Positions 1-9,999 of a DNA stretch of 64,000 bases are shown here, one piece after another. The notes below the pieces were generated by a model. It worked only from the letters and a program-made list of their open reading frames with translations, was not told the origin of the DNA and searched no databases. Every line of letters starts with the position of its first letter. The stretch's first letter is position 1. Source of the stretch: Isochrysis galbana (lineage: Eukaryota; Haptophyta; Isochrysidales; Isochrysidaceae); the NCBI GenBank assembly GCA_018136815.1, contig CM030942.1, positions 1,365,797 to 1,429,796 of the forward strand, given 5' to 3'. Made by a program: the position numbers and the translations under genes.

Positions 1-137
1 CCTGCAGCCGCTCGATGGCCTCCTCGAGCACCCGCACCCGTCTGACGAGCGCCTCAAAGTCAGCTGATGGTGAGGGCGCGTGGCCCATCGGCACGCGCGC
101 CGCCCCGCCAGCCTCGACGAGCGTGAACGAGCGGATT
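1..137 (-). CDS. Internal exon of an unidentified gene, cut by the window edge
   Basis: Read on the minus strand, positions 137 to 1 are open and encode a stretch ending in a leucine/arginine/glutamate-rich helix (FEALVRRVRVLEEAIERLQ), which looks like the start of a coiled coil. A pyrimidine-rich tract followed by AG at 138-139 would serve as a splice acceptor, so this is probably an internal exon and not a first exon. An in-frame ATG at 88 is a possible alternative start. The family is not recognisable and the rest lies outside the window. The reading rests on frame and composition only. Confidence 0.3.
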
Positions 138-372
138 CTGTGTGTGCGTGCAGACGGAGGACGGTGGACTGGAGAAGGGGGGGGGGAAGGGGGGCGGGAG
201 GAGCGGTGGCGGCGAGGGGAGGGCCGAGGGGGTCCGCCAGGCGGAGAGGAGAGTGGTGGGGGGGGAGGGGGGGGGGAGGGAAATACGCTGTAGAGAGGGG
301 AGAGAGAGAACGGGGGTGGCGGAGAGGGGGGGGGGAGGGGGGCGCGCGGCGGGCGGGGAAGCTTCCCCACCG

Positions 373-411
<39 letters not shown>

Positions 412-778
412 CCTCCTGTTCATACTCTCATAGGTTGTATAGCTCTACTTTCTCAAGGGAACATGAGACAAAGGGGGGGGGGGGCGTGTCGACCATCACA
501 TCCACATCAGCCTGGGGGGGGGGGGGGGCACATCCACCTGGCCGCCGCCACCCCGAGACCGACGGCGCGGCGAGATGGACGCACAGCAGCTTCGGGGCGA
601 GCAGGAAGTCGCCGCGCGCGCTCTGGGCTTGAGTGAGACGACAAACAACCTCCCACCTCTCGCCGCCGATGCCGCCGCGCTCGAGAGCAAGACGCGATCC
701 CATCGATTCGGATGTTTCGGTCTTTGTTGCTAAGTGTCAAATCAAATACTTCTACTTCTACTTCTAAGTGGGGGAGAG
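138..778. other. Low-complexity G-rich and (CT)n intergenic DNA
   Basis: The stretch is dominated by G and GA runs and by a CT dinucleotide microsatellite at about 374-408, with further G runs at 473-483 and 512-528. The open frames through it are compositional and match no family. No gene is supported here. Confidence 0.6.
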
Positions 779-860
779 TGCAAATACAGTAAAAACAGTC
801 TGTGTTTGGCCTTCGTACAAATACAGTGAAATACAGTCCCCAAATACAGTAGGGTTTTTT
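779..860. repeat. AAATACAGT repeats upstream of the hAT remnant
   Basis: The motif CAAATACAG or GAAATACAG recurs four times in about 80 bases, together with TGTTTGGCC. The same words (CAAATACAG, GTATTTGGCC) fill the interior of the foldback MITE at 21332-21520. DNA transposons often carry subterminal repeats of this kind, so this may be the left subterminal region of the hAT-like element whose transposase remnant follows. No terminal inverted repeat could be placed. Confidence 0.4.
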
Positions 861-1328
861 TTTCCTTTTCTCTTTTTTCCCCCTTTTCTCCATATCTCTC
901 TCGCGACTCGCGACTCGCCCCCGTTGCCACTTGCCAACTACGAGCGCGCGCCGCCAACCCCCTCCCCCCCCTCTGCCAGAGCCATGCAGCCCAACCCCAA
1001 TCCCAACCGAGCCTCTCGATCCATGGCGCAGCAGGCGGCGCTGGAGATCGTGAGCGCCCGCGGAAAGGACGGCGAGGAGGCGGCTGCGGCATGCACAGCG
1101 GCGCCGATGCAGTGGGCGGCGCTTCTCGATGGAGCGCAGCGCGGCCGCCGAGCTGCAGAGGAGGAGGAGGAGGAAGAGGTGGTGGCGCGAGGCGCGAGGG
1201 AGCGAGCCAAGTGGGGCAGGGAACAGCCTCTTTGGATTCCTCCCCACCCGCCACACCAGCCTGAGCCAGCCCTTGTTGCAAGGGCAAGGGCGTAAGCGCT
1301 CCGCCGCTGCCAAGCGCACACACCCTGC

Positions 1329-1994
1329 GTGCCTGCGTGGGATTGCGTCGTCCTCATTGATGAGGATGACATGAGCAACCCGCAGTGGCAGTGCCTTGGT
1401 GGGTGCGGCGTGAACCGCCGCGGCGGGGCCACGCGTGTTGTCGACCATGTCTTGGGTCGGAACATGTCAGCCCAGTGCCCTTCCACAAACCCCCCCTTCC
1501 TCGCCCTCGTCGACAAGGTGCGCCGAAGCGAGGGGGAGAAGACTAAGAAGCTAAGAAGAAGAAGCAGAAAGAAGGAGGCAGTGAGGCAGGTGGATGAAGC
1601 GGCTGCTGCGCCGCTTGCCGAGAGGCTTGCCGAGGGGGTGGCCGCTGCGGGCAATCGCCAACCCCGGCTCAGTGGTGGTCAAACCACCCTGAGCTTCAAC
1701 GCGGATGCGAAGAAGGCGTGCGACACGGCGATCGCCGAGTTTTTTTATGCGTGTAACATCCCGGCTGCAACGGCGGACCATCCAAAGTTTGCGGCGATGA
1801 TTGCGGCACTCAAGACGGCCCCTCCTTCGTACAAAGGACCGAATCGCAAAGGTTTGCATGGTGCTTTGTTGGATGATACTGTAGCTAGGTTGTCGCGCGA
1901 GCTTGAGCCATTGCGTCGGCAGCTGCTTAGTAAAAGTTGTTCGATTCTATCTATCAGATGGGTGAGACAATGTGATGAAACAACACATTCTTGA
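1329..1994 (+). pseudogene. hAT-type transposase remnant: BED zinc finger plus DUF659-like region
   Basis: The frame is open from 1329, with a likely start at ATG 1371 (MSNPQWQC). The first part has the layout of a BED zinc finger: WQCLGGC, then GGATRVVDHVLG, then a Cys after AQ. After a lysine-rich linker comes a segment typical of the DUF659 region of hAT transposases and their domesticated relatives, including IAEFFYACNIP, DHPKFAAMI and PSYKGPNRKGLHGALLD. Family proteins are usually over 500 residues and continue into the RNase H-like core and the hAT dimerisation domain; both are missing. The frame loses similarity near LRRQLL and stops at 1994. Upstream, an open stretch from 1022 could be joined by a GT-AG intron (about 1289-1366), but that is weak. 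It is most likely a 3'-truncated transposon copy. Confidence 0.6.
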
Positions 1995-2240
1995 GCGTTA
2001 GTACCTCTACTCTCACTAGACTTGCACTAACACGCCAAGCCACGACACACATGACCGCGCCAAGTCCCAAGGCACAAACAAAACTAAGTAAGCACCTGAT
2101 TATACCTCCCCCCTCGCAAGCAAGCCCCCGGCTCCCGTACGAACTCCCCACAAGCTCATTCGGGTGAAAACCCAGTTAGTCTCGCCAATGTAACCTGTAC
2201 TTTGAAGATTTACCCCCGGTGGGGCGTCGTGGCGGCGGGG

Positions 2241-2516
2241 CTCTCAACATGTTGACCTCTCAACATGTTGACCTCTCAACAAGTTGACCCCTCAACAAGT
2301 TGACCTCTCAACAAGTTGACCTCTCAACAACTCAACAAGTTGACCTCTCAACAAGTTGACCCTTCAACAAGTTGACCTCTCAACAAGTTGACCTCTCCAC
2401 ATGTTGACCTCTCAACAAGTTGACTTTAACCACTGAACAAGTTGGCTCCACTCACCGAACAAGTTGGTTCCCGCCTGAACAAGTCGTGAACAAGTTGGTT
2501 CCACCCTCAACAAGTT
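2241..2516. repeat. Minisatellite of CTCAACAAGTTGAC units
   Basis: About fifteen near-tandem copies of a 14-base unit, CTCAACAAGTTGAC or CTCAACATGTTGAC, become degenerate to the right (GAACAAGTTGGTTCC). The core TCAACATGTTGA is palindromic, so a single strand could form many small hairpins. It carries no open frame of interest. Confidence 0.85.
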
Positions 2517-3198
2517 AATTCCAGGTAAAAATAAAACTCAATTCCTTCGATTTTCGAGACGAAAATCGGCGAACCCGAACTTGAGCCCAGGGGGAATCCA
2601 AATCAACTCGCCTGGAGCGACCACGACGAACCTAGAAGACGGTGGATAACGAGGAAGGCTCGTACTCAGGCCGAAACATTCTTGCCCAAAGAGCCTGGAT
2701 ACAACAAAGTCATGGGCCCTGCTGCAACTGCTGAGGGAGCTGCTGCTGTTGTCGCTCGTTGCCATCGCCGCACGGCCGCACGGCCACGCACCACGTTCCT
2801 TCTTTCACTTATGAATATAAATTTGTGTAATTTAACTTCTAATACCTTCGACCTGATAGCAGGTTATCAGGTCCAATAGACCTGACGACCTTCTATAAGA
2901 ATCTGATAAAAGCCTGACGTCCCATCCGGGGCCGACCCCCCGACACCGAAGGACAAGGAACAATGGGGGGAGTGGGGAAGGGGAGTAGTGGTAGGGGTAA
3001 GGGTAAGGCGATGGCAAGGGTATTCCGGTGAGGGAAGTGTCTTTAGTAGCTTAGCGGACGCCTTCAAGAATTCAAGAGTTTTTCTATCTTGCTGGCCGGC
3101 TCGCTCGCTATGAGGGCGCGTGCTCGCACGATCCAAACGTCTCAACATAAGTGCTTGTGTAGGTTCACCCCCTCACCTTGCGTAAGACACCGCCCCGC
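2517..3198. other. Intergenic, no gene seen
   Basis: Only short frames occur. A small inverted repeat surrounds 2860-2890 (AGGTTATCAGGTCC with GACCTGA). A stretch near 2930-2945 (CCGACCCCCCGACACCGAAGG) resembles the repeat element D described elsewhere in the window. Part of this region should be the 3' flank of the minus-strand DNAJC28-like gene. Confidence 0.4.
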
Positions 3199-5079
3199 TC
3201 ACCACAATACCGAAGCCAGAGAAGCGAAGATCCCATGCCGTACTGGCTCTGCCTGGGCCCAATCCCCTGACAACGAACCTGACAGGTCCAGCGGCCCCAG
3301 ACCTCGACTGCCGCCGCCCCCTTTGGAAGTTGCACGCACTGCTTCTCGTGAAGCGCTGGTCATCCTAAGCTCGAGAGCACGCGCGCAGACATACCCAAGT
3401 GCACGCGCCCTCTCCTCCGCAGGCTTTAGTGCAAGCAGCTGCGCGGTGGCAGAAGGCACTACCAAATTGTACGATCGAATTTGGCTATTCAGGTGGCCCA
3501 AACGCTCAACAAAAGTGGTGGAAACCTCGTCAAATGGTACGAAGCGACCAGCACACAAAGCAAGCGCAGCGTCAACGGCCTTTCTGGCCTCCGACTCCGC
3601 AGCAGGGCCATCGCCCCTGCGCGCCGCCTCTTCAGCAGCCTCTGCAGCCGTAGCCACCTGCTCCGCTGCTTCCTCGACCTCTTCCATTGCCAACAAGCCC
3701 TTTGCACCAGCCAGCCTTGCCACCCAGCTCGAGTCGGCTCCGTTGGTTTGCATTGACGTGCTGCGAAGCTCGTACCCCTTCCCACTGTCGACACACTCCT
3801 CTGCTGCGATCGAAGCGCTGGGTATTCCGCTCACGGCGTCACCATCCAATATCTGACTCCGACCTGGGGCCGCTTCGTTCCGAGTCACACCTCCCACAGC
3901 AGCGAGGCCCACCGCCGACTTGTCCTCATCAACGCCTAGACGGAGTGCCGTCCAACTTCGTATAGTAGGCCTAGAAACACCACTGGTACTACCAATGGCA
4001 GTAGAGTGGCCAGATGCCACAACCACATCACGAGCGAGCGCTGCGGCAGCAGATGCCACGTCAGCCGCAATATGCTCGTCCGAGGGCGAGTCATCATCCT
4101 TACCTTGCGCCGCTGGAACCGGCAACACCGCTCCAGTACCGGTAGTAGCAATATTCCTGGGCGCCTTCCCACCACCCGCGGCCCTATAGGTAGCATATGG
4201 TCCGTCAACAGAACGTGTGGGTACTCTTGCCAGCAGGAGCTCGGCAACTTGTAGTGCGTAGGCCGCCCGCGCTGCACGCACGCCTGCGCGGATCTCCTTG
4301 CCCTTCTCTACCCAAGGAGGCGCACAACCGGCATTCTTCAAGATCCGATGTGCAAGGGCTTCTCCAGAGATCAGCTCGAAGGCGTTGGTCTCATCTTTGA
4401 GAGGGCGACCCGCGCCAGGCAGGTTCTCAAAGGCACCCGCCGCGATCGCCTCCTCGATCCTAGATTCTACCACGTCGTGCTCACGCATGCGAGCGCGTGA
4501 ACGCCTGGCTGCCTCACGTGCTTGGTGTGCTCCCTCCGGGAGCCGGTAGCTGAATGCACCCTCCAGGCTGCGCTCGAGTCGCATGTGGGCAGCCGAACGC
4601 TCGCGCTCAAAGACCGTACCAGGACCAACCCCCTCGTGCGTCAGGTACCGCCGCTGCGCCGCGCGCGGCCCCCTGGGTGGCGGCAAGAATTTCTCGCCCT
4701 TGGAGTCCTCCTCAGGGAAGTGGTGCGCGAGGCTGACTCCACGCCTGCCGCCCTCAGAGACGCGGCGCATGAGCTCCTCGTCCGCGAACTCGATTCGGTG
4801 CGCACGCCGATTATCCTCAGCTAGCACCTCCATCAGCACATCGCCCCCCTCGAGCTGTGTGTCTGCCTCAAAGGTGCCCGCCTGCAGCGACGCCAGCTGC
4901 TCAGCCGTGAGGGCGCCCCGGCCGCGCGAGCCAAGGAGCGACTGGCCCGAGCCGCGCGAAGCGCGCGAGCCGACTGCACCGGTGACGGGCGCGTTCTGCC
5001 TGCCCGTCGCCAACTCGCACAGCCCGCGCAGTCGGCGCGGCGCGCGCGGGCGCGCCGTCCAGCAGCCGGCGCGGCGCAT
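3199..5079 (-). CDS. DNAJC28-like protein with DUF1992 domain
   Basis: A single uninterrupted frame of 626 residues starts at ATG 5079. Residues about 203-275 carry the DUF1992 signature (VESRIEEAIAAGAFENLPGAGRPL, spaced by an ISGEALAHRILKNAG block and PPWVEKGKEIR). This is the conserved domain of DNAJ homolog subfamily C member 28 and its bacterial relatives. A second conserved piece, LNSQIRSYNLVVPS near residue 545, matches the later part of the same family. No J domain with HPD is visible, so co-chaperone function cannot be assumed. The middle (about 300-500) is alanine-rich low complexity, making the protein longer than animal DNAJC28. The arginine-rich N-terminus could be an organelle targeting peptide. 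No introns are needed. Confidence 0.8.
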   Translation of the reverse strand: MRRAGCWTARPRAPRRLRGLCELATGRQNAPVTGAVGSRASRGSGQSLLGSRGRGALTAEQLASLQAGTFEADTQLEGGDVLMEVLAEDNRRAHRIEFADEELMRRVSEGGRRGVSLAHHFPEEDSKGEKFLPPPRGPRAAQRRYLTHEGVGPGTVFERERSAAHMRLERSLEGAFSYRLPEGAHQAREAARRSRARMREHDVVESRIEEAIAAGAFENLPGAGRPLKDETNAFELISGEALAHRILKNAGCAPPWVEKGKEIRAGVRAARAAYALQVAELLLARVPTRSVDGPYATYRAAGGGKAPRNIATTGTGAVLPVPAAQGKDDDSPSDEHIAADVASAAAALARDVVVASGHSTAIGSTSGVSRPTIRSWTALRLGVDEDKSAVGLAAVGGVTRNEAAPGRSQILDGDAVSGIPSASIAAEECVDSGKGYELRSTSMQTNGADSSWVARLAGAKGLLAMEEVEEAAEQVATAAEAAEEAARRGDGPAAESEARKAVDAALALCAGRFVPFDEVSTTFVERLGHLNSQIRSYNLVVPSATAQLLALKPAEERARALGYVCARALELRMTSASREAVRATSKGGGGSRGLGPLDLSGSLSGDWAQAEPVRHGIFASLASVLW

Positions 5080-5808
5080 CCCTGCGAGCGAGCGGGGAGG
5101 AGGCGGACAGAGGGAGCGAGAGGGGGACGGGGCCTCTCTCCTCTTCTTCTCGTGTTGTTCTCTGGTCTGCTTCTTGTGAATTTACTCCTTCTAAGAGGTG
5201 AGCAAAACCCCTCTCTCTGGTGGTGGGGAAGCATGCTGGGCGAGTGTACAATAGTGGTAGGGCTTCTCACTCCTCTCTCTCCTTCTCCCTCCACTTCCCC
5301 CTCTCCCATCTCTTTGCAGCACTTCTTCACTTCATGAATCCTCCCACAGAACTCTCTCCCTTACAGACCCCATCTATCTAGACTCTCTTTCCTTTTCGCG
5401 GGACGTTCATGAAGAGTAGAGAGACTAAAATATAACTCCGTAGTAGTAGTAGTAGTAGCGACGGAGGGGCGCGAGAGAGCGAGAGCTCTCTTTATTTTCT
5501 ACCCGGTGGAGGGAGAGAAGAAGAACAGCTCGAGGGCAAAACAGGTGACTCGCTCCCAGAGGTGTAAATAATCCTTACAAAAGAGGAGAGAGAGAGAGAG
5601 AGAGGACGAGACGATCGAGAGAGAGAGTGATGAGGGGAGAGAGTGAGGGGGATGCGACGAGGGGGAGAGGGAGAGCAAAAAGAAGAGAGGCGAGGCAGAA
5701 AAGAGAAGGGGGGGGAGGGGGGCTGGCGAGCGGCCTGGCGACGGCCCCCAGGTCTCTCTCTGCTCCGCCCCAGCCCCACGGCACGCGGCGGGAAGCCGGA
5801 CGCGCCGG
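5080..5808. other. Intergenic region between divergent genes, with microsatellites
   Basis: This region lies between the divergently transcribed DNAJC28-like and EIF1AD-like genes and presumably holds both promoters. It contains a (TAG)n run at 5441-5458, GA runs near 5585-5625 and G runs near 5707-5725. No TATA box or other promoter motif could be placed. Confidence 0.5.
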
Positions 5809-6434
5809 ATGGGCCGAGGCCGGCGCGTGGAGAGCGTTCTCAGCGAGCTGCCCGAGCCGACGGAGACGCAGGCCATCGTTAAGGTCACGGGCACACCCGG
5901 CGGCAATCTCGTCCAAGTTGTCGACTCCGCCGATCACACCTTCCTCTGCCGAGTGCCCGCGAAGTTCCGGAATGTCATCTGGATCAAAATTGGTGCTGCA
6001 GTGTGCCCACAAGCCGTCGAAGACGCTGCGCGGCGCTGCCCAAAACATTATCGGCTAATCTATCATCTCTCCTCGCAGGTGGGTACCTCATCGTTGAAAG
6101 GGAAGTTCAGGCTACTCACGAGGAAAACGCGCCGAAGGTGCAAGCGACTCTTGCGCACTACCTATACCGCGATCAGATTCGGCACCTGCAGAACCGGAGT
6201 CTCTGGCCAGCCGAGTTCGAAGAACGCGATGGTGCTGCTGGAAGTATCGGTGAAGAATATGGCACTGCCGAGCTTCGAGCAAATACCAACCACGATTTCC
6301 GAGACATGCCACCTTCTTCAGATGAGAGTGACGAAGGTTCGAACCATGAGGAAGAGCTTGCGGTAGATGCTCTGGGGAACACGATTGGGGCAGGTGGTTC
6401 CTCGGAAGAGGAGGACGAGGATGGTGAGAGATAG
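5809..6434 (+). CDS. EIF1AD: EIF1AD-like S1/OB-fold RNA-binding protein
   Basis: The coding sequence is join(5809..5992, 6079..6434), 179 residues, with one 86-bp GT-AG intron (5993-6078) that closes the frame as WIKI-GGYLIVE. Residues about 1-100 match the eIF1A-like OB fold of EIF1AD: IVKVTGTPGGNLVQV, then FLCRVPAKFRNVIWIK, then GGYLIVE, then DQIRHLQNRSLWP. The block ending in a tryptophan-proline after a basic RxLQxxxxWP segment is typical of EIF1AD and not of eIF1A. The C-terminus is acidic (DESDEGS, GGSSEEEDEDGER), as in the family. It probably binds RNA in the nucleus or in translation-linked complexes. The start at 5809 is the first ATG that gives the family N-terminus. Confidence 0.85.
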
Positions 6435-6711
6435 TGTGCACTCACAACGTGCCTTGCGTTGTTGTGCCGACATTTGGACGTGTGGGGATGGTTTGGGATT
6501 GTGAGGTGCCGCCTGAGATTATGACCTCAGACCCAAAAGAGGTTAAGGTTTACACCTTGAAAACCTTTTGAAGATTCGGGGCTAGCGCCTATAGGGGGCA
6601 CGGCACACTACCTACGATTGCTTGCCGTCGCCCCCATTCCTCCGAACCCCCCCTCCTCCCTTTTCCTTCCTCCCTTCATATATCCAAAGACTACTCATGG
6701 GCAAATTGCGG

Positions 6712-6858
6712 GCAAAGCCACTCACCTGCTTCAACTTCCCAGAGCATACCTGGACGAAAGTGGAGAACCAGGGATTCTACTAGCCCTGGACTAGGAGAAG
6801 GCTTTCGATAGAGTTAGCTGAGAATTTTATCACACAGCTCTCGAAACTGTTAGCGCTT
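6712..6858 (+). pseudogene. Decayed LINE reverse-transcriptase palm fragment
   Basis: The plus frame from about 6712 reads as a LINE reverse-transcriptase motif: GILLALD, stop, EKAFDRVS, stop, EFYHTALETV. This is the palm motif A context (LDxEKAFDRVSWEF) of non-LTR retrotransposons. Two in-frame stops at the expected aromatic positions show it is inactive. It is short and isolated, and it precedes a T-tailed retroposon at 7130-7578. It may be a remnant of the same LINE family seen elsewhere, but that part of the family is otherwise not represented in the window. Confidence 0.65.
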
Positions 6859-7129
6859 AGACCAAAAGCGTTCAAGCGTTCAATTATCCCCATCCCTGCT
6901 AACACCTTTCATTGTCACCTGGAGGTTACTTGACTCAACTTGACACTTCACATGTTGAAACCCACCCGTGGTCTGACACCATTCACTCGATTTTGGGCAG
7001 GGGCGATATCTCGTTGAAATCATGATCCACGTCTCACACCTCACACCAAAGAGCACTGATGAGTGTATGTCCACACCAAAGAGCACCGACCGCGTAAAAG
7101 CAGACAACAAGTTTCGTCACACGTCTATA

Positions 7130-7578
7130 TGCTATATGCCTCCAGGAGCCTCCAGGGGCCGCCAGAGGGCAGCTGGAGGCCTGCCGCAGGCGCGCCATCG
7201 CGCGTGCCGCAGGAGAGGGGAGAGAGAGCGCGGAGAAGGGGGTGGGTGGAGCGAGAGCTCCGCCCACCGAAAAATCGGTAAGCCCCGCTCCTGTTTACAG
7301 GATAAGTCGGGACAGAGTCGGCCGCCCACTCGGAGACACAGGAGGAAGGGGGGGGGAAGATCACCGGGGGGAGGCGCGGGCCGCCGGACCATATCTAAGC
7401 CCTTCACCCCTATCCCCCTAGTAGTGTATACGGGGGGAGCCGCCTAATGGCGGGGGGAGAAGGGCAGAAGGGCCGGGGGAGTGGGGGTGTAGAAAATATG
7501 CTACGTACTACGTACTACGTGTAGTAGGTAGTGGTTCCATTCGCCGCGAGTGCGGTAAGAATATTAAAATGTTTTTTT
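7130..7578 (+). mobile_element. T-tailed retroposon copy (type C)
   Basis: A non-coding repeat in plus orientation ends with GAATATTAAAATG followed by a T run (7572-7578). Its body matches the opposite strand of 32380-32790 and 56575-56960 (for example the segment around CTGTTTACAGGATAAGTCGGGAC and the GATATGGTCC word on the complementary strand). The 3' end is the one shared by the LINE copies, so it was probably mobilised by the LINE machinery. It carries no credible open frame. Confidence 0.65.
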
Positions 7579-7879
7579 GTAAGATGAATCATATAGAAGT
7601 GGCCGAAGTGCTCCTTGCGAATGGCGAATGGTGCTCACATCAGCCTGAATCAATTCCAACTCTTACGTGACGTTCCAGGCAAATGCAGGGGACCGACGAG
7701 TTGGGAATGGGGAATCAAAGACACAAACGCGTAACTTTTCAGGCGTGGGGGCAAATGCAGGGGACCTCTTCATCAGTCACAACCAGTGTATCACCACCAG
7801 CATTCCACACGCGGATTCAAAGAGCCGCTGACGCTGTCCTCTGGACAAGCCCACACACCAACAAACAATAATCATAATA

Positions 7880-8290
7880 ATCAATGTTATATCCTAGCCA
7901 ACCTCACTAGCTAATTGGACATAACGTCTCAGTCCCGGAATCCCGCCATGCCTGACGGGCCAACTGTCCGAGTGATACCGGGGGGTGGGGGCACTGCCCC
8001 CTCCCCTCGATATTTGTCCTCCCCCCAGTGCATGCACCGGCCCCGCGCACCCCAGCGCGTCCTCTCCTCGAGTCCACGCTGGGGGAAAACCCCTTTCGGG
8101 TAAAAGCAACGCAGGGGGGGGGGGCATTCGTGAGATAGGAGCCCAGAAGCGCTAATCTCCCTCGCTGGAGCGAGTGGCCGCGGCGAGCCGCGGCCCTTCC
8201 CTCCTGGCTCTGGCGCCCCCGTCTTCTCTTACCCAAACGGGGCGAGAAGACACGTTTCTGCCGGAGGGGAGGCTCCCAATAAAAAATAAT
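7880..8290 (+). repeat. Repeat element D, copy 1
   Basis: The copy begins at GTTATATCCTAGCCAAC and contains CCCGGAATCCCGCCATGCC, a CGATATTTGTCC block and CCCCTTTCGGGTAAAAGCAACG. The same sequence occurs inverted at 12706-13225, and its 5' part recurs at 19035-19200. No coding capacity is seen. It is probably a non-autonomous retroposon of the T-tailed group, here with a degraded 3' part. Confidence 0.65.
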
Positions 8291-8331
8291 TACAACTGGG
8301 AATATCGGCGGCTGCACTGAGCCGCTGGCCG

Positions 8332-8796
8332 ATGCCGCACGCCGACGCAGGTGAAGACGCAGGTGAAGATGTCCCAGCAGGCCCTGCAGAGACCCCGGCA
8401 GAGCCCGGGGGCGGGCGGGCGGGTCATCTGAGCGCCCCGGCTTGCATTAATGGTCATGTCTCGGGCCTAGGCTCCTTCAGACGGCGAAGGGGTAGCGTTG
8501 CGCACTCCCGGGGCTGCTGGAGTGCTGCAGCGGCAAACTGCGAGGATGCTGCTGAGGCCGTAGAGGTCGCCAGTCGAGCGCCCGAAGTCAGTGGTGTCGC
8601 AGATTTGGCAACCAGTGGTGAGTCAGGCGCTCTCCGGCTGGGCTCCTTCAGAAGGCGAAGGCTTAGCGTCACGCATTCCCAGTGTTGCGGGAGTGGTGCA
8701 GCTTGCGAGAGTGCTGCAGCGACGAACGGCCCGGATGCTGCCGGGGCAGCAGAGGTGGCCCTTTGCACGCCCGACTTCAGCAGTGGCACCACTTGA
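8332..8796 (+). CDS. Uncertain open frame with a two-fold internal repeat
   Basis: A 154-codon frame contains two direct repeats of about 57 codons, starting at LGSFRRRRGSV (near 8467) and LGSFRRRRLSV (near 8638). The complementary strand is also open across the same duplication, so the duplication may account for the length of both frames. The product is not recognised and contains no domain. It sits between repeat elements, so I give low weight to its being a gene. The about 171-bp duplication itself is clear. Confidence 0.2.
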   Translation: MPHADAGEDAGEDVPAGPAETPAEPGGGRAGHLSAPACINGHVSGLGSFRRRRGSVAHSRGCWSAAAANCEDAAEAVEVASRAPEVSGVADLATSGESGALRLGSFRRRRLSVTHSQCCGSGAACESAAATNGPDAAGAAEVALCTPDFSSGTT

Positions 8797-9217
8797 TCAA
8801 TTTTGGCTCTCAACTTGCAATCCCACGCGAGCACGATCAACAGCCACCTTGGCGGGCTACTGGCCGCCCAGCGCGCCCCGTTCACCGTGTCTTCACCTGC
8901 ACCTGCAGTTCCTGCACTCTCACCTTCACCTGCACCTTCACTGAAGAAAAAACTTCGGACCAGCACCTTCCCAGTTGGAAAAAATTTTTATTTCCCCCCT
9001 CCCCTCCCTCTTCCCTTTTCCTCCTCTCTTCCCTGCGGCGGGGGCCCATGGCGCGCGCCTGCGGCCCCTCTTCAGGTCCCCAGGAGGCCGGCAGGGGCCT
9101 GGGAGCACAGCTCAGGGGGCAGGTGAGGCTGGGGCATGGCCCTGGCCCCTCCTGCCTCTCCCTCGCTGGCTCTCGAGCCCCTGCCGACTGGAGCTGGCTG
9201 GGGGGTCCTGATCAGGG
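8797..9217. other. Repeat-derived intergenic DNA
   Basis: From about 9045 to 9200 the sequence matches the retroposon type E seen at 32690-32830 and, inverted, at 12560-12700 (GCCTCTCCCTCGCTGGC, CTGGGGGGTCCT). The 8890-8990 stretch is CACCTG-rich simple sequence. No gene is supported. Confidence 0.5.
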
Positions 9218-9562
9218 CACACACCAACAAACAAAACAAGTGGGTCAAATACCCACACTATGCCATATCCCACGAAAAGAGTGCGACAAGATCAATGGGG
9301 ATAGGGCTCCTCCACTGGCCGACCCATATCAAGGCCCTGCAATCCAAGTGGATACTAAACTATCTTAACGCGCGAAAAGCGAAAAGCGCTATGGAAACAC
9401 GCGCTCGACGCATGGTTCTGCCGCACCGGACTAGGAAGGGGCGCTGTCCTCTCCACGATCCCGATAAAAACACTGACGAGCAGCCTGATGGGCAACCCGG
9501 CACTCCCGACTTTTTGGAGAGAGGCCATCGCGAACTTCAGAGGTGTGAAAATTGTGGGAATC
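9218..9562 (+). pseudogene. LINE reverse-transcriptase thumb fragment, frameshifted
   Basis: The plus strand encodes GIGLLHWPTHIKALQSKWIL and then, after a one-frame shift near 9384, ALWKHALDAWFCRTGLGRG and NPALPTFWREAIANFRGV, ending at TGA 9560-9562. This is the region downstream of the reverse-transcriptase palm that LINE proteins share. The second part is clearly similar to the start of the LINE copy at 19201 (TGLGRGAVLSSIP). It is a truncated, inactive copy. Its 3' end does not reach the family's T-tailed terminus. Confidence 0.75.
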
Positions 9563-9999
9563 TGAAGAAAGGGTGGTGCAAGAAAAGAGACTGTGTGAGA
9601 TGGCGTAAGAGCCCCGTTCTTGTGCCGAGTGACGGCGTTGTGGAGTCTGAAAGTGATGCACGTGCCTCCGGCCTCGTTTTCGACATCAGGCCTTGTCCAT
9701 GAGGCGCCTGTTCCCGTGTACCGTGTATGTGCACAAATATAAGATGTCACTGTGAATCACATATTCAACCAATACGAAAAATAAGCACACGCCGGCGATG
9801 GAAATCACAAGAGGCAACTTTCATCAGGTTGCAACAACCACTAGATGTCGAGGGTTCAAATTTTATTTCCACCAGAAGAAATGGGGCATGTCCATGAAGC
9901 TCAGGCCTCTATTGAAAAAAGAATCTGTGAAATATCTTCCCCGGTCAAACCTCTCTCGCTCGCTCTCTTCCTCTCGCGGCGGGCAGGCGGCGCCGATCG
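9563..9999. other. Upstream region of the syntaxin gene
   Basis: No gene is seen. The first 130 bases still look like decayed LINE sequence. CT-rich sequence at 9950-9985 lies directly before the syntaxin start codon and may belong to its promoter or leader. Confidence 0.4.

Noticed and set aside
2241..2516. CRISPR-like regularity of short repeats
   Set aside because: Units are contiguous with no unique spacers, and the genome is eukaryotic.
5627..6058. Plus-strand frame overlapping the EIF1AD-like gene
   Set aside because: It reads the first exon in the wrong frame and lacks any conserved motif.
9540..9660. Possible zinc-finger CENCGNLKKGWCKK
   Set aside because: It lies in a frame that is shifted relative to the LINE coding frame and continues only into decayed sequence; the cysteine spacing is probably accidental.
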